Part shown: one piece after another, positions 24,527 through 32,539 of the stretch
How the letters are laid out: each line of letters opens with the position of its first letter
How positions within the stretch are numbered: position 1 is the first letter of the stretch
NCBI GenBank assembly: GCA_004560305.1
Contig: SFVI01000002.1
Coordinates: 87,852-151,851 of the forward strand
Source: a bacterium
GTDB taxonomy: Bacteria; Bacillota; Clostridia; Oscillospirales; Oscillospiraceae
Direction of reading: 5' to 3'
Length of the DNA stretch: 64,000 bases
Position numbers and translations under genes: made by a program
The notes under the pieces: generated by a model
Seen by the model: only the letters and a program-made list of their open reading frames with translations
The model's database searches: none
What the model was told of the DNA's origin: nothing

Positions 24527-27208
24527 TTACTTTTTGCCCAGCTTTTTCCTGGCCAGGCGGCCCACAGCCAGGGGCGCCTGACTGGCGGCTGTCATCAGCG
24601 TGCGGTAGTAGGTCTTCCCCTTGTTGTCGATGGTCTTTTCCAGGCGGATGGCGTCAAACTTGCACTTAGTGGTGCAGATACCGCAGCCCACGCACAGGTC
24701 CTCGTCGATGACCACGCAGCCACAGCCCAGGCAGCGGCTGGCCTCTTTCCTGATCTGCTCCTCCGTAAGGGTGCCCCGCAGATCCTTAAAGGTCTTTCTG
24801 GCCTCGGCGGCGCTGCCGGAGGCGGCCTTCTGCCGGGGGGCGGTGTCGAAGCTGCCCACGGAGATGGCGATGGTGCTGGCGTCCAGGGCCTTGTAATCTC
24901 GGTTGTCGCGGCCCAGATTCTGGGTCTGACCGGGGTGGACAAAGCGGTGGATGGAGACAGCGCCTTCCTTACCGGCGGCAATGGCGTCGATGGCGAACTT
25001 GGGACCGGTGACCACATCGCCGCCGGCGAACACGTCAGCCACGGAGGTCTGGTAGCTGGGCAGCGATACCACCACATTGCCGCTCTTGTCGGTTTCAAAG
25101 TCGGCAATGCCGCTCAGGTCGATTTTCTGGCCGATGGCGGAGATGACGGCAGTGACGGGAACGGTCTCAAACCTGCCGGTGCCCACAGCCTTGCGGCGGC
25201 CCCTGGCGTCAGCATCGCCAAGCTCCATCCGCTCCAGCTTCAGGCTTTCGCACTTGCCGTCGCCCAGAATCTCCACCGGGGAAGCCAGGAAGCGGAACTT
25301 CACGCCCTCCTCCTCGGCCTCGGCGATCTCATCGTCGGCAGCGGGCATCTCGTCCCGGCCCCGACGGTAGATGATGGTCACATTCTCAGCGCCCAGGCGC
25401 AGCGCGGAGCGGGCCACGTCGATGGCAACATTGCCGCCGCCGATGACGGCCACGCTGCTGCCCAGTTCCGGCTTCTCGCCCTGGTTGACCCGGCGCAGGA
25501 AGTCAATGCCGGTGGATACGCCGCCAAGCTCCTCACCCGGGCAGCCAAGCCCGGCGCCTTTGGAAGCGCCGATGCCCAGATAGAAGGCCTTGAAGCCCTC
25601 ACTCCGCAGCTGATCCAGGGTCACATCCTTGCCGACCGCAACGCCGGTTCTGAACTGAACGCCCAGCTCACGGAGCACATCGATCTCCGCGTTCACCACG
25701 GTCCTATCCAGACGGAAGCTGGGGATGCCCATGGTCAGCATACCGCCCAGCATCTGCTCCTTCTCAAACACCGTGACCGGGTAGCCCTTCACCGCCAGAT
25801 AGTAGGCACAGCTGAGGCCGGCGGGGCCGGCGCCGATAACGGCAATCTTCTCCTCATAGGGCCGTCCGGTCTGGTTGAGCATCTTAGGCACAAAGCGGGT
25901 CTCAGCGCTCAGATCCTTCTCAGCGATAAACTTCTTGATGTCATCGATAGCCACAGAGGCATCCACGATCCCGCGGGAGCAGGCCTCCTCGCAGACCTTG
26001 TTGCAGATGCGGCCGCAGACGGCGGGGAAGGGGTTCTCCTTCTTGATCAGCTCCAGCGCTTCGGTATAGCGGCCCTCGGAGGCCAGCTTGATATAGCCCT
26101 GCACCGGGATATGAGCGGGACAGACCGCCTTGCAGGGGGCGGTGCCGCTCTCCATCACGTCGCTGCGGTTGGTGCGGTAATCGATGTTGTAGCTCTTCTT
26201 GTCCCAGGGAATGGCCCGGTCGGAGTCGTAGGCGTTGGCAATGGTGGGGTCATTGATGCAGCGCTTCTGGCCCAGCCGCAGGGCGTTGGTCTGACAGTTC
26301 TCCACGCACTGGCCGCAGGCCACGCACTTCTCCTTATCCACCCGTGCCACAAAGTTGGAGCGGATGGCGTTCTTGGAGCGGAACATCTCCGCAATGCGCA
26401 GGGCAAAGCAGGAGCAGCCGCAGCAGTTGCAGATGGCGGTGGCGTCCTCAAAGCCGGGGGTCTGGTTGATCTCGTGCACCAGGCCGTTGTCCTCCGCCCG
26501 GCGGAGAATCTCATAGGCCTCCTCCTTGCTGACCAGCCGGTGGGCTCCGGTGTTGGAATAGTTGATGGCATTCTCGTTGAGATACATGCACATATCCTCT
26601 TCCAGATGGCCGCAGCCCTCGCCCATAAGGCGGCGGGCCCGGCGGCAGGAGCAGGGGCCGACGGAAATGGCGCTGGCATTTTCAATCAGGGTAGCCACCT
26701 CGTCATAGGAAGCGGTACGGGAATCATTCTCAATGGCGCTCATGACGGGCATGACCCGCATGAAGCTCATGCCGGCCTTGCCGGAGTTCAGGGTGGGCAC
26801 CAGCACCTCAAGCCGGCGGCGGGTGTACTCCTCAAAGCAGGCGCCCAGGTCGGGGTATCGGTCGCACTGCTCCCGGTTGGCCAGGATGCCCTCCATGATG
26901 CCGGGCACCCAGATGGGGTAGTAGTAGCAGATCTGTCCATCCACCTCGCGCTGACGGGCCACGCCGGCCACCATCAGCTTATCCAGCTGCTGCTGGACGA
27001 AAGCCACGTCCTTTTTGCAGCGCCGGGCCAGTTCTTCCGCGGTGCGGTTGGCCTCCAGCCGCATGTGCATCATCACGTCGCACATATCGTCATCCACAAT
27101 GGGGGCCAGAATGCGGTACTCCGGGTCTTTGTAGGTAATGCCGGTATAGGTCATGCTCTCCAGACTGATCTTGGTAGCCAGCTTCAGTATGTTCGGTCTG
27201 TTTACCAT
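24527..27208 (-). CDS. large FAD/NAD(P)-linked iron-sulfur oxidoreductase
   Basis: An 893-residue multidomain electron-transfer protein. Residues 1-95 look like a winged-helix fold; 170-275 has two Cys clusters (GPCSCRR, then CNCCGCSCF at about 260-268); 290-315 is a ferredoxin motif CVACGQCVENC; 355-415 is the GltD-like Cys domain (CKAVCPAHIP, CGRICNKVCEEAC). The pyridine-nucleotide disulfide-reductase part follows with FAD motif GAGPAGL (about 459) and NAD(P) motif GGGNVAIDVA (about 590). A last 4Fe-4S pair (CVGCGICTTKC) closes the protein near 840-860. The core resembles the small subunit of glutamate synthase and NfnB-like enzymes; partner and substrate are unknown. AAGGAGG lies six bases before the ATG. 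It is cotranscribed with hypA. Confidence 0.85.
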   Translation of the reverse strand: MVNRPNILKLATKISLESMTYTGITYKDPEYRILAPIVDDDMCDVMMHMRLEANRTAEELARRCKKDVAFVQQQLDKLMVAGVARQREVDGQICYYYPIWVPGIMEGILANREQCDRYPDLGACFEEYTRRRLEVLVPTLNSGKAGMSFMRVMPVMSAIENDSRTASYDEVATLIENASAISVGPCSCRRARRLMGEGCGHLEEDMCMYLNENAINYSNTGAHRLVSKEEAYEILRRAEDNGLVHEINQTPGFEDATAICNCCGCSCFALRIAEMFRSKNAIRSNFVARVDKEKCVACGQCVENCQTNALRLGQKRCINDPTIANAYDSDRAIPWDKKSYNIDYRTNRSDVMESGTAPCKAVCPAHIPVQGYIKLASEGRYTEALELIKKENPFPAVCGRICNKVCEEACSRGIVDASVAIDDIKKFIAEKDLSAETRFVPKMLNQTGRPYEEKIAVIGAGPAGLSCAYYLAVKGYPVTVFEKEQMLGGMLTMGIPSFRLDRTVVNAEIDVLRELGVQFRTGVAVGKDVTLDQLRSEGFKAFYLGIGASKGAGLGCPGEELGGVSTGIDFLRRVNQGEKPELGSSVAVIGGGNVAIDVARSALRLGAENVTIIYRRGRDEMPAADDEIAEAEEEGVKFRFLASPVEILGDGKCESLKLERMELGDADARGRRKAVGTGRFETVPVTAVISAIGQKIDLSGIADFETDKSGNVVVSLPSYQTSVADVFAGGDVVTGPKFAIDAIAAGKEGAVSIHRFVHPGQTQNLGRDNRDYKALDASTIAISVGSFDTAPRQKAASGSAAEARKTFKDLRGTLTEEQIRKEASRCLGCGCVVIDEDLCVGCGICTTKCKFDAIRLEKTIDNKGKTYYRTLMTAASQAPLAVGRLARKKLGKK

Positions 27209-27325
27209 ATCGGAACCTCCTTATGTATTGCGTTTTTATACCGAATCAATATATGTTAAGTATGCCACAATCTTTCTTGCATGGGCAATAGACATTTCGT
27301 TGAGTATGTACAAAATTCATGCCCC

Positions 27326-27354
27326 TTGATTTTTGCTTCAACCCAGCATATAAT
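27326..27354 (+). promoter_or_regulatory. strong promoter for CYTH gene
   Basis: -35 TTGATT (27326-27331), 17-bp spacer, perfect -10 TATAAT (27349-27354). Confidence 0.75.
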
Positions 27355-27384
27355 CAACTAAAACCGGCAGGGAAGGGGAGGGCC

Positions 27385-27885
27385 ATGAACCAAAACAGTT
27401 ATGAAATCGAACGCAAATACCTGATCCGCAGACCTGCGGCGGCCTGGCTGGAAGCAAACTGCCAGGGCTCCGATATTATCCAGACCTATCTGAAAGCCGA
27501 AGCACCGGGCCACAGTGACCGGGTGCGCCGCCGGGCAGGAAAGAATGGCGTGGTCTACACCCACACGGTGAAGCGCCGGATCTCTGACCTGCGCCGGGAG
27601 GAGCAGGAGCGGGAGATCAGTGAGGCGGAGTACCGCGCCCTGCTGCAGCGGGCGGACCCGGAACGACGGGTCATTGAAAAGCGCCGCTATGTGCTGGACT
27701 ATGGGGGGAAGGATTTTGAAATTGATGTCTACCCCTTCTGGCAGGATAAGGCCGTCATGGAGATCGAACTGACGGACGAGACGGAGACGGTAAAGCTGCC
27801 GCCGGAGATCGAGATCATAAAGGAAGTGACCCGGGACCGGCGCTATACCAATGCCGCCCTGGCCAAGGCCATCCCGGCGGATTGA
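27385..27885 (+). CDS. CYTH-domain protein
   Basis: A 166-residue protein of the CYTH superfamily (triphosphate tunnel fold). The N-terminal ExExK motif is present as YEIERKYL, and the barrel is lined by alternating basic and acidic residues: DRVRRR, TVKRR, EIEL and EIEIIKEV. Bacterial relatives act on inorganic tri- or polyphosphate or thiamine triphosphate with Mg or Mn; which one applies here is unknown. GGGGAGG lies two to eight bases before the ATG at 27385; a longer upstream reading would include the -10 box. It is followed 49 bp later by a lipoprotein gene that may share its promoter. Confidence 0.88.
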   Translation: MNQNSYEIERKYLIRRPAAAWLEANCQGSDIIQTYLKAEAPGHSDRVRRRAGKNGVVYTHTVKRRISDLRREEQEREISEAEYRALLQRADPERRVIEKRRYVLDYGGKDFEIDVYPFWQDKAVMEIELTDETETVKLPPEIEIIKEVTRDRRYTNAALAKAIPAD

Positions 27886-27934
27886 AACAAAACCGGCCGG
27901 AAAGCGTCTGATACCCGAAAGGATGATGACTAAT

Positions 27935-29191
27935 ATGAAAAGAACACTTGCCCTTTTATTGCTGGCAGTTTTTGCTTTTGGCCTCTGCGGCTGCGAGAAG
28001 ATCAGCAGCATTGAGCTGCCCCCGCTGCCCACGGTAACGCCGGAAGTGGCAGAAGCGGCGGAACCTGCCGCTCAGACGGAGACGGAGAGCGCCCACGGCC
28101 TGATCGTCAGCATCAAGCGCAGCACCAAGCAGGCCTATGACCCCCAGGACGGCAGCAAGCTGATCCTGACCTTCTCCTATGATACGCCCACGGTCTATAT
28201 CGAGGGCGGGGAAGCGGCAGCCGCCGCCATCAACGAGCAGACGTCCCTGATGGAGGATACGTTTTATTCCGGCAACGGCTATGGCACCGGCTATAACGAT
28301 ATGCTGACCATGGCGGAGGATAACTATAACTATATTGTCAGCAGCGGGATCGAGGGCGGCATGCTGGAGCTGGTCTCCAGCCGCACCGTATCGGTGGAGC
28401 GCATGGATGACCAGGTGCTGACCCTGCTGTATAACGACTATTCCTTCACCGGCGGCGCCCATGGGTTTTATGGTGATACCGGCTGCAGCTTCGATGTGGA
28501 GACCGGCAAGCTGCTGAGCCTGGAGGATCTCAGCGGCGACTATGATGCCCTGGCCGCTTTCCTGACAGACTATATGGTGAACACCGTGGAAAATGACCCG
28601 GAGCTGGCCCAGCGCATCGACCTGGGGCTTTTTGAGGAAGGCACCGCTTATGGGGATATCCTGGCTCCGCTGCTGCGGCAGGGCTCCTGGTATTTTGACA
28701 GTCAGGGCCTGGTGATCTTCTCCAGCCTCTATGAGATCAGCAGCTATGCTGCCGGCCCCATTTTCTTCCACATCCCCTACGCCGAACTGCAGGGCCATAT
28801 CGATGACCGTTGGCTGCCGGAGGAAATTCAGAGCAGCGGCAGCCTGGAGCTGGCGGTCGGCGGGGAGATGCTGCCCGACAACATCCCCATTATCGACAAG
28901 CTGGATGCGGATAACGAGGGAGAGTCTCTTTACCTTATCGCCCGGGGCAGCGTAAAAAACCTGCGCATTGCCAGGGGAGAGTATGTGGACAGCTTCTATG
29001 TGACGCAGGAGCTTTGGGACTGCGCCGGCATGGATAACTGCGCCCTGCAGCTTCAGTGCCTGATTCCGGAGGGAATGCCCAACCTGCGTATCAGCTACGA
29101 TGACGCCCAGGGCAGCCATAGCTATTACCTGAGCCACAGCGGCCTGGACGGCAGCATCATTCTGACGGACACGGTGGAAGCCGTTGGCTGA
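27935..29191 (+). CDS. lipoprotein with DUF3298/DUF4163-like domain
   Basis: A predicted 418-residue surface lipoprotein. The signal peptide MKRTLALLLLAVFAFG ends in the lipobox LCGC. After a short linker rich in Pro, Glu and Ala, the domain begins with a strand pattern (FSYDTPTVYIEG) and contains DYSFTGGAHGFYGD and FDVETGKLLSLEDL, the hallmarks of the DUF4163/DUF3298 pair found in RsiV, PdaC and many secreted clostridial proteins, where it can bind lysozyme or wall material. An in-frame ATG at 27926 is an alternative start. No enzymatic domain is present. No terminator is visible before the L21 promoter. Confidence 0.8.
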   Translation: MKRTLALLLLAVFAFGLCGCEKISSIELPPLPTVTPEVAEAAEPAAQTETESAHGLIVSIKRSTKQAYDPQDGSKLILTFSYDTPTVYIEGGEAAAAAINEQTSLMEDTFYSGNGYGTGYNDMLTMAEDNYNYIVSSGIEGGMLELVSSRTVSVERMDDQVLTLLYNDYSFTGGAHGFYGDTGCSFDVETGKLLSLEDLSGDYDALAAFLTDYMVNTVENDPELAQRIDLGLFEEGTAYGDILAPLLRQGSWYFDSQGLVIFSSLYEISSYAAGPIFFHIPYAELQGHIDDRWLPEEIQSSGSLELAVGGEMLPDNIPIIDKLDADNEGESLYLIARGSVKNLRIARGEYVDSFYVTQELWDCAGMDNCALQLQCLIPEGMPNLRISYDDAQGSHSYYLSHSGLDGSIILTDTVEAVG

Positions 29192-29243
29192 AATGAGCTT
29201 GGATGAAACCGTAAATTTATACGAAAAAAAGCAATAAAAATTG

Positions 29244-29272
29244 TTGACAACGCAGAAAAAGCATGATATTCT
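29244..29272 (+). promoter_or_regulatory. strong promoter for ribosomal protein genes
   Basis: -35 TTGACA (29244-29249), 17-bp spacer, -10 TATTCT (29267-29272). Confidence 0.85.
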
Positions 29273-29275
29273 ATT

Positions 29276-29350
29276 CGAGCCGCATTGAAGGGGTAATTAA
29301 GGCGAGGTATGCCCTCCACCCTAGGAGCGAGACCTGTAAAGAGGGAGGAA
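29276..29350 (+). ncRNA. probable ribosomal protein L21 leader RNA
   Basis: The 80-base 5' leader between the promoter and rplU has paired segments around GGCGAGGTATGCC, CCACCCTAGG and GAGCGAGACCTG. This position and size fit the L21 autoregulatory leader known in Firmicutes, where excess L21 represses its own operon. I recognise it by context and general form; I did not fit it to a covariance model. Confidence 0.5.
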
Positions 29351-29356
29351 ATGTTC

Positions 29357-29671
29357 ATGAAGCATGCTGTTATCGTTACCGGTGGCAAGCAGTACCGTGT
29401 TGCAGAGGGCGACGTGATCTTCGTTGAGAAGCTGGATGTCGCTGCAGGCGAGACTGTGAAGTTCGATCAGGTTCTGGCCGTTGTTGACGGCGAGACCGCC
29501 GTTTTCGGCGCACCTGTCATCGAAGGCGCCAGCGTCACTGCCAATGTCGTCAAGACCGGCAAGAGCGCCAAGGTTCGCGTCTACAAGATGAAGCCCAAAA
29601 AGGGCTATCGCCGGACTCAGGGCCACAGACAGCCCTACACCAAGGTTCAAATCGAAGCCATCAACGCATAA
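29357..29671 (+). CDS. rplU: 50S ribosomal protein L21
   Basis: The 104-residue protein matches L21: KHAVIVTGGKQYRVAEGD at the start, KFDQVLAVVD in the middle, and the RNA-binding end KKGYRRTQGHRQPYT. The start at ATG 29357 is eight bases from GGAGG; an ATG at 29351 is too close. Codons are strongly biased to those of highly expressed genes (GTT, GCT, AAG). The usual third gene between L21 and L27 in Firmicutes, the Prp protease (YsxB), is absent here; only 41 bp separate rplU from rpmA. Confidence 0.96.
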   Translation: MKHAVIVTGGKQYRVAEGDVIFVEKLDVAAGETVKFDQVLAVVDGETAVFGAPVIEGASVTANVVKTGKSAKVRVYKMKPKKGYRRTQGHRQPYTKVQIEAINA

Positions 29672-29712
29672 TTTTTCCGCAACTGATAATGACTAATGGA
29701 GGTGTAACCTAA

Positions 29713-29976
29713 ATGGCACATAAAAAAGGTATGGGTTCTACCAAGAACGGCCGCGACAGTGAGTCTAAGCGTCTTGGTGCCAAGAGAGCCGATGGGCAGT
29801 TTGTCCTGGCCGGCAACATCCTTGTCAGACAGCGCGGAACCAAGATCCACCCGGGTACCAACGTTGGTAAGGGTAAGGACGACACTCTGTTCGCCCTCGT
29901 GGACGGCACTGTGAAGTTCGAGCGCATGGGCAAGGACCGCAAGAAGGTCTCTGTTTACGAAGAAATCGCTCAGTAG
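29713..29976 (+). CDS. rpmA: 50S ribosomal protein L27
   Basis: An 87-residue L27 with the standard core AHKKGMGSTKNGRDSESKRLG and ILVRQRGTKIHPG. The N-terminus begins directly at MAHKKG, as in proteobacteria. Many Firmicutes instead carry an extension of about nine residues ending in FF, removed by the Prp protease; neither the extension nor a prp gene is present. GGAGG lies ten bases before the ATG. The gene is followed by a strong terminator, so L21-L27 is a two-gene unit. Confidence 0.96.
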   Translation: MAHKKGMGSTKNGRDSESKRLGAKRADGQFVLAGNILVRQRGTKIHPGTNVGKGKDDTLFALVDGTVKFERMGKDRKKVSVYEEIAQ

Positions 29977-29983
29977 TTGACCA

Positions 29984-30025
29984 TCAAGGCCGGACAAGTG
30001 TGTCCGGCCTTTCCTTATTATTCTT
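29984..30025 (+). terminator. terminator after rpmA
   Basis: Perfect 11-bp stem AAGGCCGGACA (29986-29996), loop AGTG, complement (30001-30011), followed by a T-rich stretch. Confidence 0.82.
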
Positions 30026-30058
30026 TTTCCATTCGGGAAATCAGAAGGAGGATGAGCA

Positions 30059-31342
30059 ATGGCATCATCTTTTGTCGATAAAGCCCGCATCAGCATCCAC
30101 GCCGGCAAGGGCGGGGATGGGGCGGTGGCCTTCCACAGAGAGAAATATGTGGCGGCCGGCGGCCCGGACGGGGGCGACGGCGGCCGCGGCGGCAATGTGG
30201 TTTTCACCGTGGATGATAATATGTCCACGCTGATGGACTTCCGCTATAAGCGCAAATATGTGGCCGGCAACGGCGCCAACGGCCAGGGCAAGCGCTGCTA
30301 CGGCAAAGATGGGGAGACCCTGTATATCAAGGTCCCCCGAGGCACCATTATCCGTGACACGGAAACCGGCGCCATCATGCATGACATGTCCACCGGGGAG
30401 GATTGGCTGGCTGCCAAGGGCGGTCGCGGCGGCTGGGGCAATATGCACTTTGCCACGCCCACCCGTCAGGTGCCCCGCTTTGCCAAGCCCGGCCTGCCCG
30501 GAGAGAGCCATGACATTACCCTGGAGTTGAAGCTGCTGGCGGATATCGGTCTGGTGGGCTTCCCCAATGTGGGCAAATCCACCTTGCTCTCCGTGGTCAG
30601 CAAGGCCCACCCCAAGATCGCAAACTACCATTTCACCACCCTGTTCCCCAACCTGGGTGTGGTGTATGTGGATGAAGGCGTGTCCTTCGTCATGGCGGAT
30701 ATCCCCGGCATCATCGAGGGGGCGGCGGAAGGCGCCGGCCTGGGCCATGACTTCCTGCGGCATATTGACCGCTGCCGTCTGCTGATCCATCTGGTGGACG
30801 TCTCCGGCAGCGAGGGGCGGGATCCGGTGGCGGATTTTGACGCCATCAATGCCGAACTGAGCCAGTACAGTCCTGACCTGGCCCGGCGGCCTCAGATCGT
30901 GGCCGCCAACAAGTGTGACCTGCTCTATGGTGACCGGGAGAATATTGACCGGCTCCGTGCGCACGTGGAAGCGCTGGGCTACACCTTCTTTGAGATGAGC
31001 GCCGTCACCCATGAGGGCACCCGGGAACTGGTGAAGGAGTGCGCCCGCCGCCTGCACGAGCTGCCTCCCATCGCCAGCTATGAGGCGGATTATGTGCCGC
31101 CGGAGCCGGTGGTGGACACCTCCGGGGAGCTGAATATCCAGCAGTTTGACGATATGTGGATCGTGGAAGGCCCCTGGCTTCAGCGGCTGGTGGCCACGGT
31201 GAACTTCTCCGATTATGAAAGCCGTATGTACTTTGACCGGGTCCTCCGGGAAGCCGGTGTTTTCCAGCGCATGGAAGAGATGGGCGTCAAGGATGGGGAC
31301 ACCGTCAGTATGTACGACCTGATGTTTGAGTATAAGGACTGA
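30059..31342 (+). CDS. obg: GTPase Obg (ObgE/CgtA)
   Basis: A 427-residue essential GTPase involved in 50S assembly and stress control. The Gly-rich Obg fold occupies 1-158 (KGGDGAVAFHREKY, GGDGGRGGNVVF). The G domain has G1 GFPNVGKST, switch region FTTLFPNLG, G3 DIPG, and G4 NKCD. A C-terminal OCT domain (about 350-427) with FDDMWIVEGPWLQRLV is the version found in Gram-positive bacteria. AAGGAGG sits seven bases before the ATG. The following VanZ gene overlaps the stop as TGATG. Confidence 0.96.
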   Translation: MASSFVDKARISIHAGKGGDGAVAFHREKYVAAGGPDGGDGGRGGNVVFTVDDNMSTLMDFRYKRKYVAGNGANGQGKRCYGKDGETLYIKVPRGTIIRDTETGAIMHDMSTGEDWLAAKGGRGGWGNMHFATPTRQVPRFAKPGLPGESHDITLELKLLADIGLVGFPNVGKSTLLSVVSKAHPKIANYHFTTLFPNLGVVYVDEGVSFVMADIPGIIEGAAEGAGLGHDFLRHIDRCRLLIHLVDVSGSEGRDPVADFDAINAELSQYSPDLARRPQIVAANKCDLLYGDRENIDRLRAHVEALGYTFFEMSAVTHEGTRELVKECARRLHELPPIASYEADYVPPEPVVDTSGELNIQQFDDMWIVEGPWLQRLVATVNFSDYESRMYFDRVLREAGVFQRMEEMGVKDGDTVSMYDLMFEYKD

Positions 31343-31812
31343 TGAAGGCATCGGCTCGCAAATGCTGGAATATCATCCTGGGCCTGCTGGTGCTTTTGAC
31401 CCTGGCCTTTATCTGGGGCAACTCCCTGCTGCCCCGGACAGAGTCCCAGGAAATCAGCCGGGGCCTGCTGGCGGAGCTCTGTGCGGCCCTGGAACATGTG
31501 GGTATGCATCTTGATCCGCAGAATGACCATTGGCTGCGGAAGCTGGCCCATTTTGGTGAGTTCGGCCTGCTGGGGACGGAGCTGGGTCTGCTGCTGTGCC
31601 TGAACAGACGGCAATCTGTTCAGGGCTTTGTCAACTGCGCCTTCGCCGGCCTGGCTGTGGCTGTCACAGATGAGGCCCTGCAGCTGATCTCCAACCGGGG
31701 TTCCCAGGTGCAGGATATACTGCTGGACTTTGCGGGCTTTCTCACCGGCCTGCTGCTGTGCGGGCTGCTGTGCGGAATCATCGGGAGGAAAAGACCAAAG
31801 AATCGGTTTTGA
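31342..31812 (+). CDS. VanZ-family membrane protein
   Basis: A 156-residue protein with the VanZ plan: four hydrophobic helices (about 10-27, 66-85, 92-110, 128-146), the LRKLAHFGEFGLLG motif (65-78) and the DEALQLISNRGSQVQDILLDFAG region typical of the family (shown in two parts). VanZ proteins have unknown biochemical function; one member gives weak teicoplanin resistance, but most are housekeeping-type membrane proteins. Start and Obg stop overlap by one base, so it is translationally coupled to obg. No antibiotic-resistance role should be inferred from this copy. Confidence 0.9.
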   Translation: MKASARKCWNIILGLLVLLTLAFIWGNSLLPRTESQEISRGLLAELCAALEHVGMHLDPQNDHWLRKLAHFGEFGLLGTELGLLLCLNRRQSVQGFVNCAFAGLAVAVTDEALQLISNRGSQVQDILLDFAGFLTGLLLCGLLCGIIGRKRPKNRF

Positions 31813-31827
31813 AAGGAGACTGGCACA

Positions 31828-32445
31828 ATGATAAAAAACATCGTTTTTGACATGGGCAACGTACTCTTTACATTTAAACCCAGCGAATATATCCGCCGCT
31901 TGGGCTATACCGGGCAGGATGCGGAGCTGCTGGAGACGGAGGTCTTTCTCACGCCGGAATGGAGCGCCACGGACAGGGGCACATTGAAACCGCCCCAGGC
32001 TGCCCGGATCCTGGCCCAGCGGGTACCAGAGCATTTGAAGCCTGCGGTGGAGCCTTTGGTCTGCCATTGGTGGGAAGGGGATCTGATGCCTGTTCCCGGC
32101 ATGGGTGACCTGGTTCGGGAATTGAAGGCCAATGGTTACCACATCTATCTGCTGTCCAACGCATCCCGCTATATTTATGAATACTTCCACCGTCTTCCCG
32201 CTGCCGATTGCTTTGAAGGCCTGCTGGTCTCTGCAGACTGGCTGATGGCCAAGCCCCAGCACGAAATCTATGAAAAGCTGTATGCCCGCTTTGACCTGAT
32301 CCCCGATGAGTGCTTTTTCGTGGATGACCGGGTTGACAATGTGGAGGTGGCCCAGCTCACCGGGATGCACGCTACCGTCTTCCGGGGCGACGTCTCCCGC
32401 CTGCGCCGGGAAATGGGAGAAGCAGGAATCACCGTGCAAGCCTGA
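31828..32445 (+). CDS. HAD-superfamily hydrolase (class IA)
   Basis: A 205-residue HAD phosphatase. Motif I is DMGNV (the second Asp of DxD is replaced by Asn), motif II is LLSNAS, motif III is the lysine in KPQHEIY, and motif IV is FVDDRVDNVE. The helical cap lies between motifs I and II, as in the epoxide-hydrolase-N-like and YihX (sugar phosphatase) groups. DxGN proteins are often glucose-1-phosphate phosphatases or haloacid dehalogenase-like; no substrate can be fixed. GAAAGGAG stands about ten bases before the ATG. It follows VanZ by 15 bases and ends the obg operon at a terminator. Confidence 0.88.
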   Translation: MIKNIVFDMGNVLFTFKPSEYIRRLGYTGQDAELLETEVFLTPEWSATDRGTLKPPQAARILAQRVPEHLKPAVEPLVCHWWEGDLMPVPGMGDLVRELKANGYHIYLLSNASRYIYEYFHRLPAADCFEGLLVSADWLMAKPQHEIYEKLYARFDLIPDECFFVDDRVDNVEVAQLTGMHATVFRGDVSRLRREMGEAGITVQA

Positions 32446-32475
32446 AAGACCTTGCGAAAAATCAGATATGCATAT

Positions 32476-32514
32476 ACAATAAACACGACACACTGTTGTC
32501 GTGTTTATTTTTGT
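32476..32514 (+). terminator. terminator after HAD gene
   Basis: 12-bp stem AATAAACACGAC (32478-32489), eight-base loop, complement (32498-32509), then TTTTTG. A TATAAT at 32514-32519 directly after may be the -10 box of the next gene. Confidence 0.82.
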
Positions 32515-32539
32515 ATAATCGGTACATGAGGATAGACGT

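Noticed and set aside
24116..27259. Open frame of over 1000 codons on the plus strand opposite the flavoprotein
   Set aside because: It mirrors the 893-residue gene on the minus strand, lacks a binding site and has the Gly/Ala/His-rich composition of antisense reading in GC-rich DNA. The same holds for many long opposite-strand frames in the window.
31342..31812. Glycopeptide resistance gene (vanZ)
   Set aside because: VanZ-like proteins are common in Firmicutes; no vanHAX genes are present and this copy sits in the obg operon.
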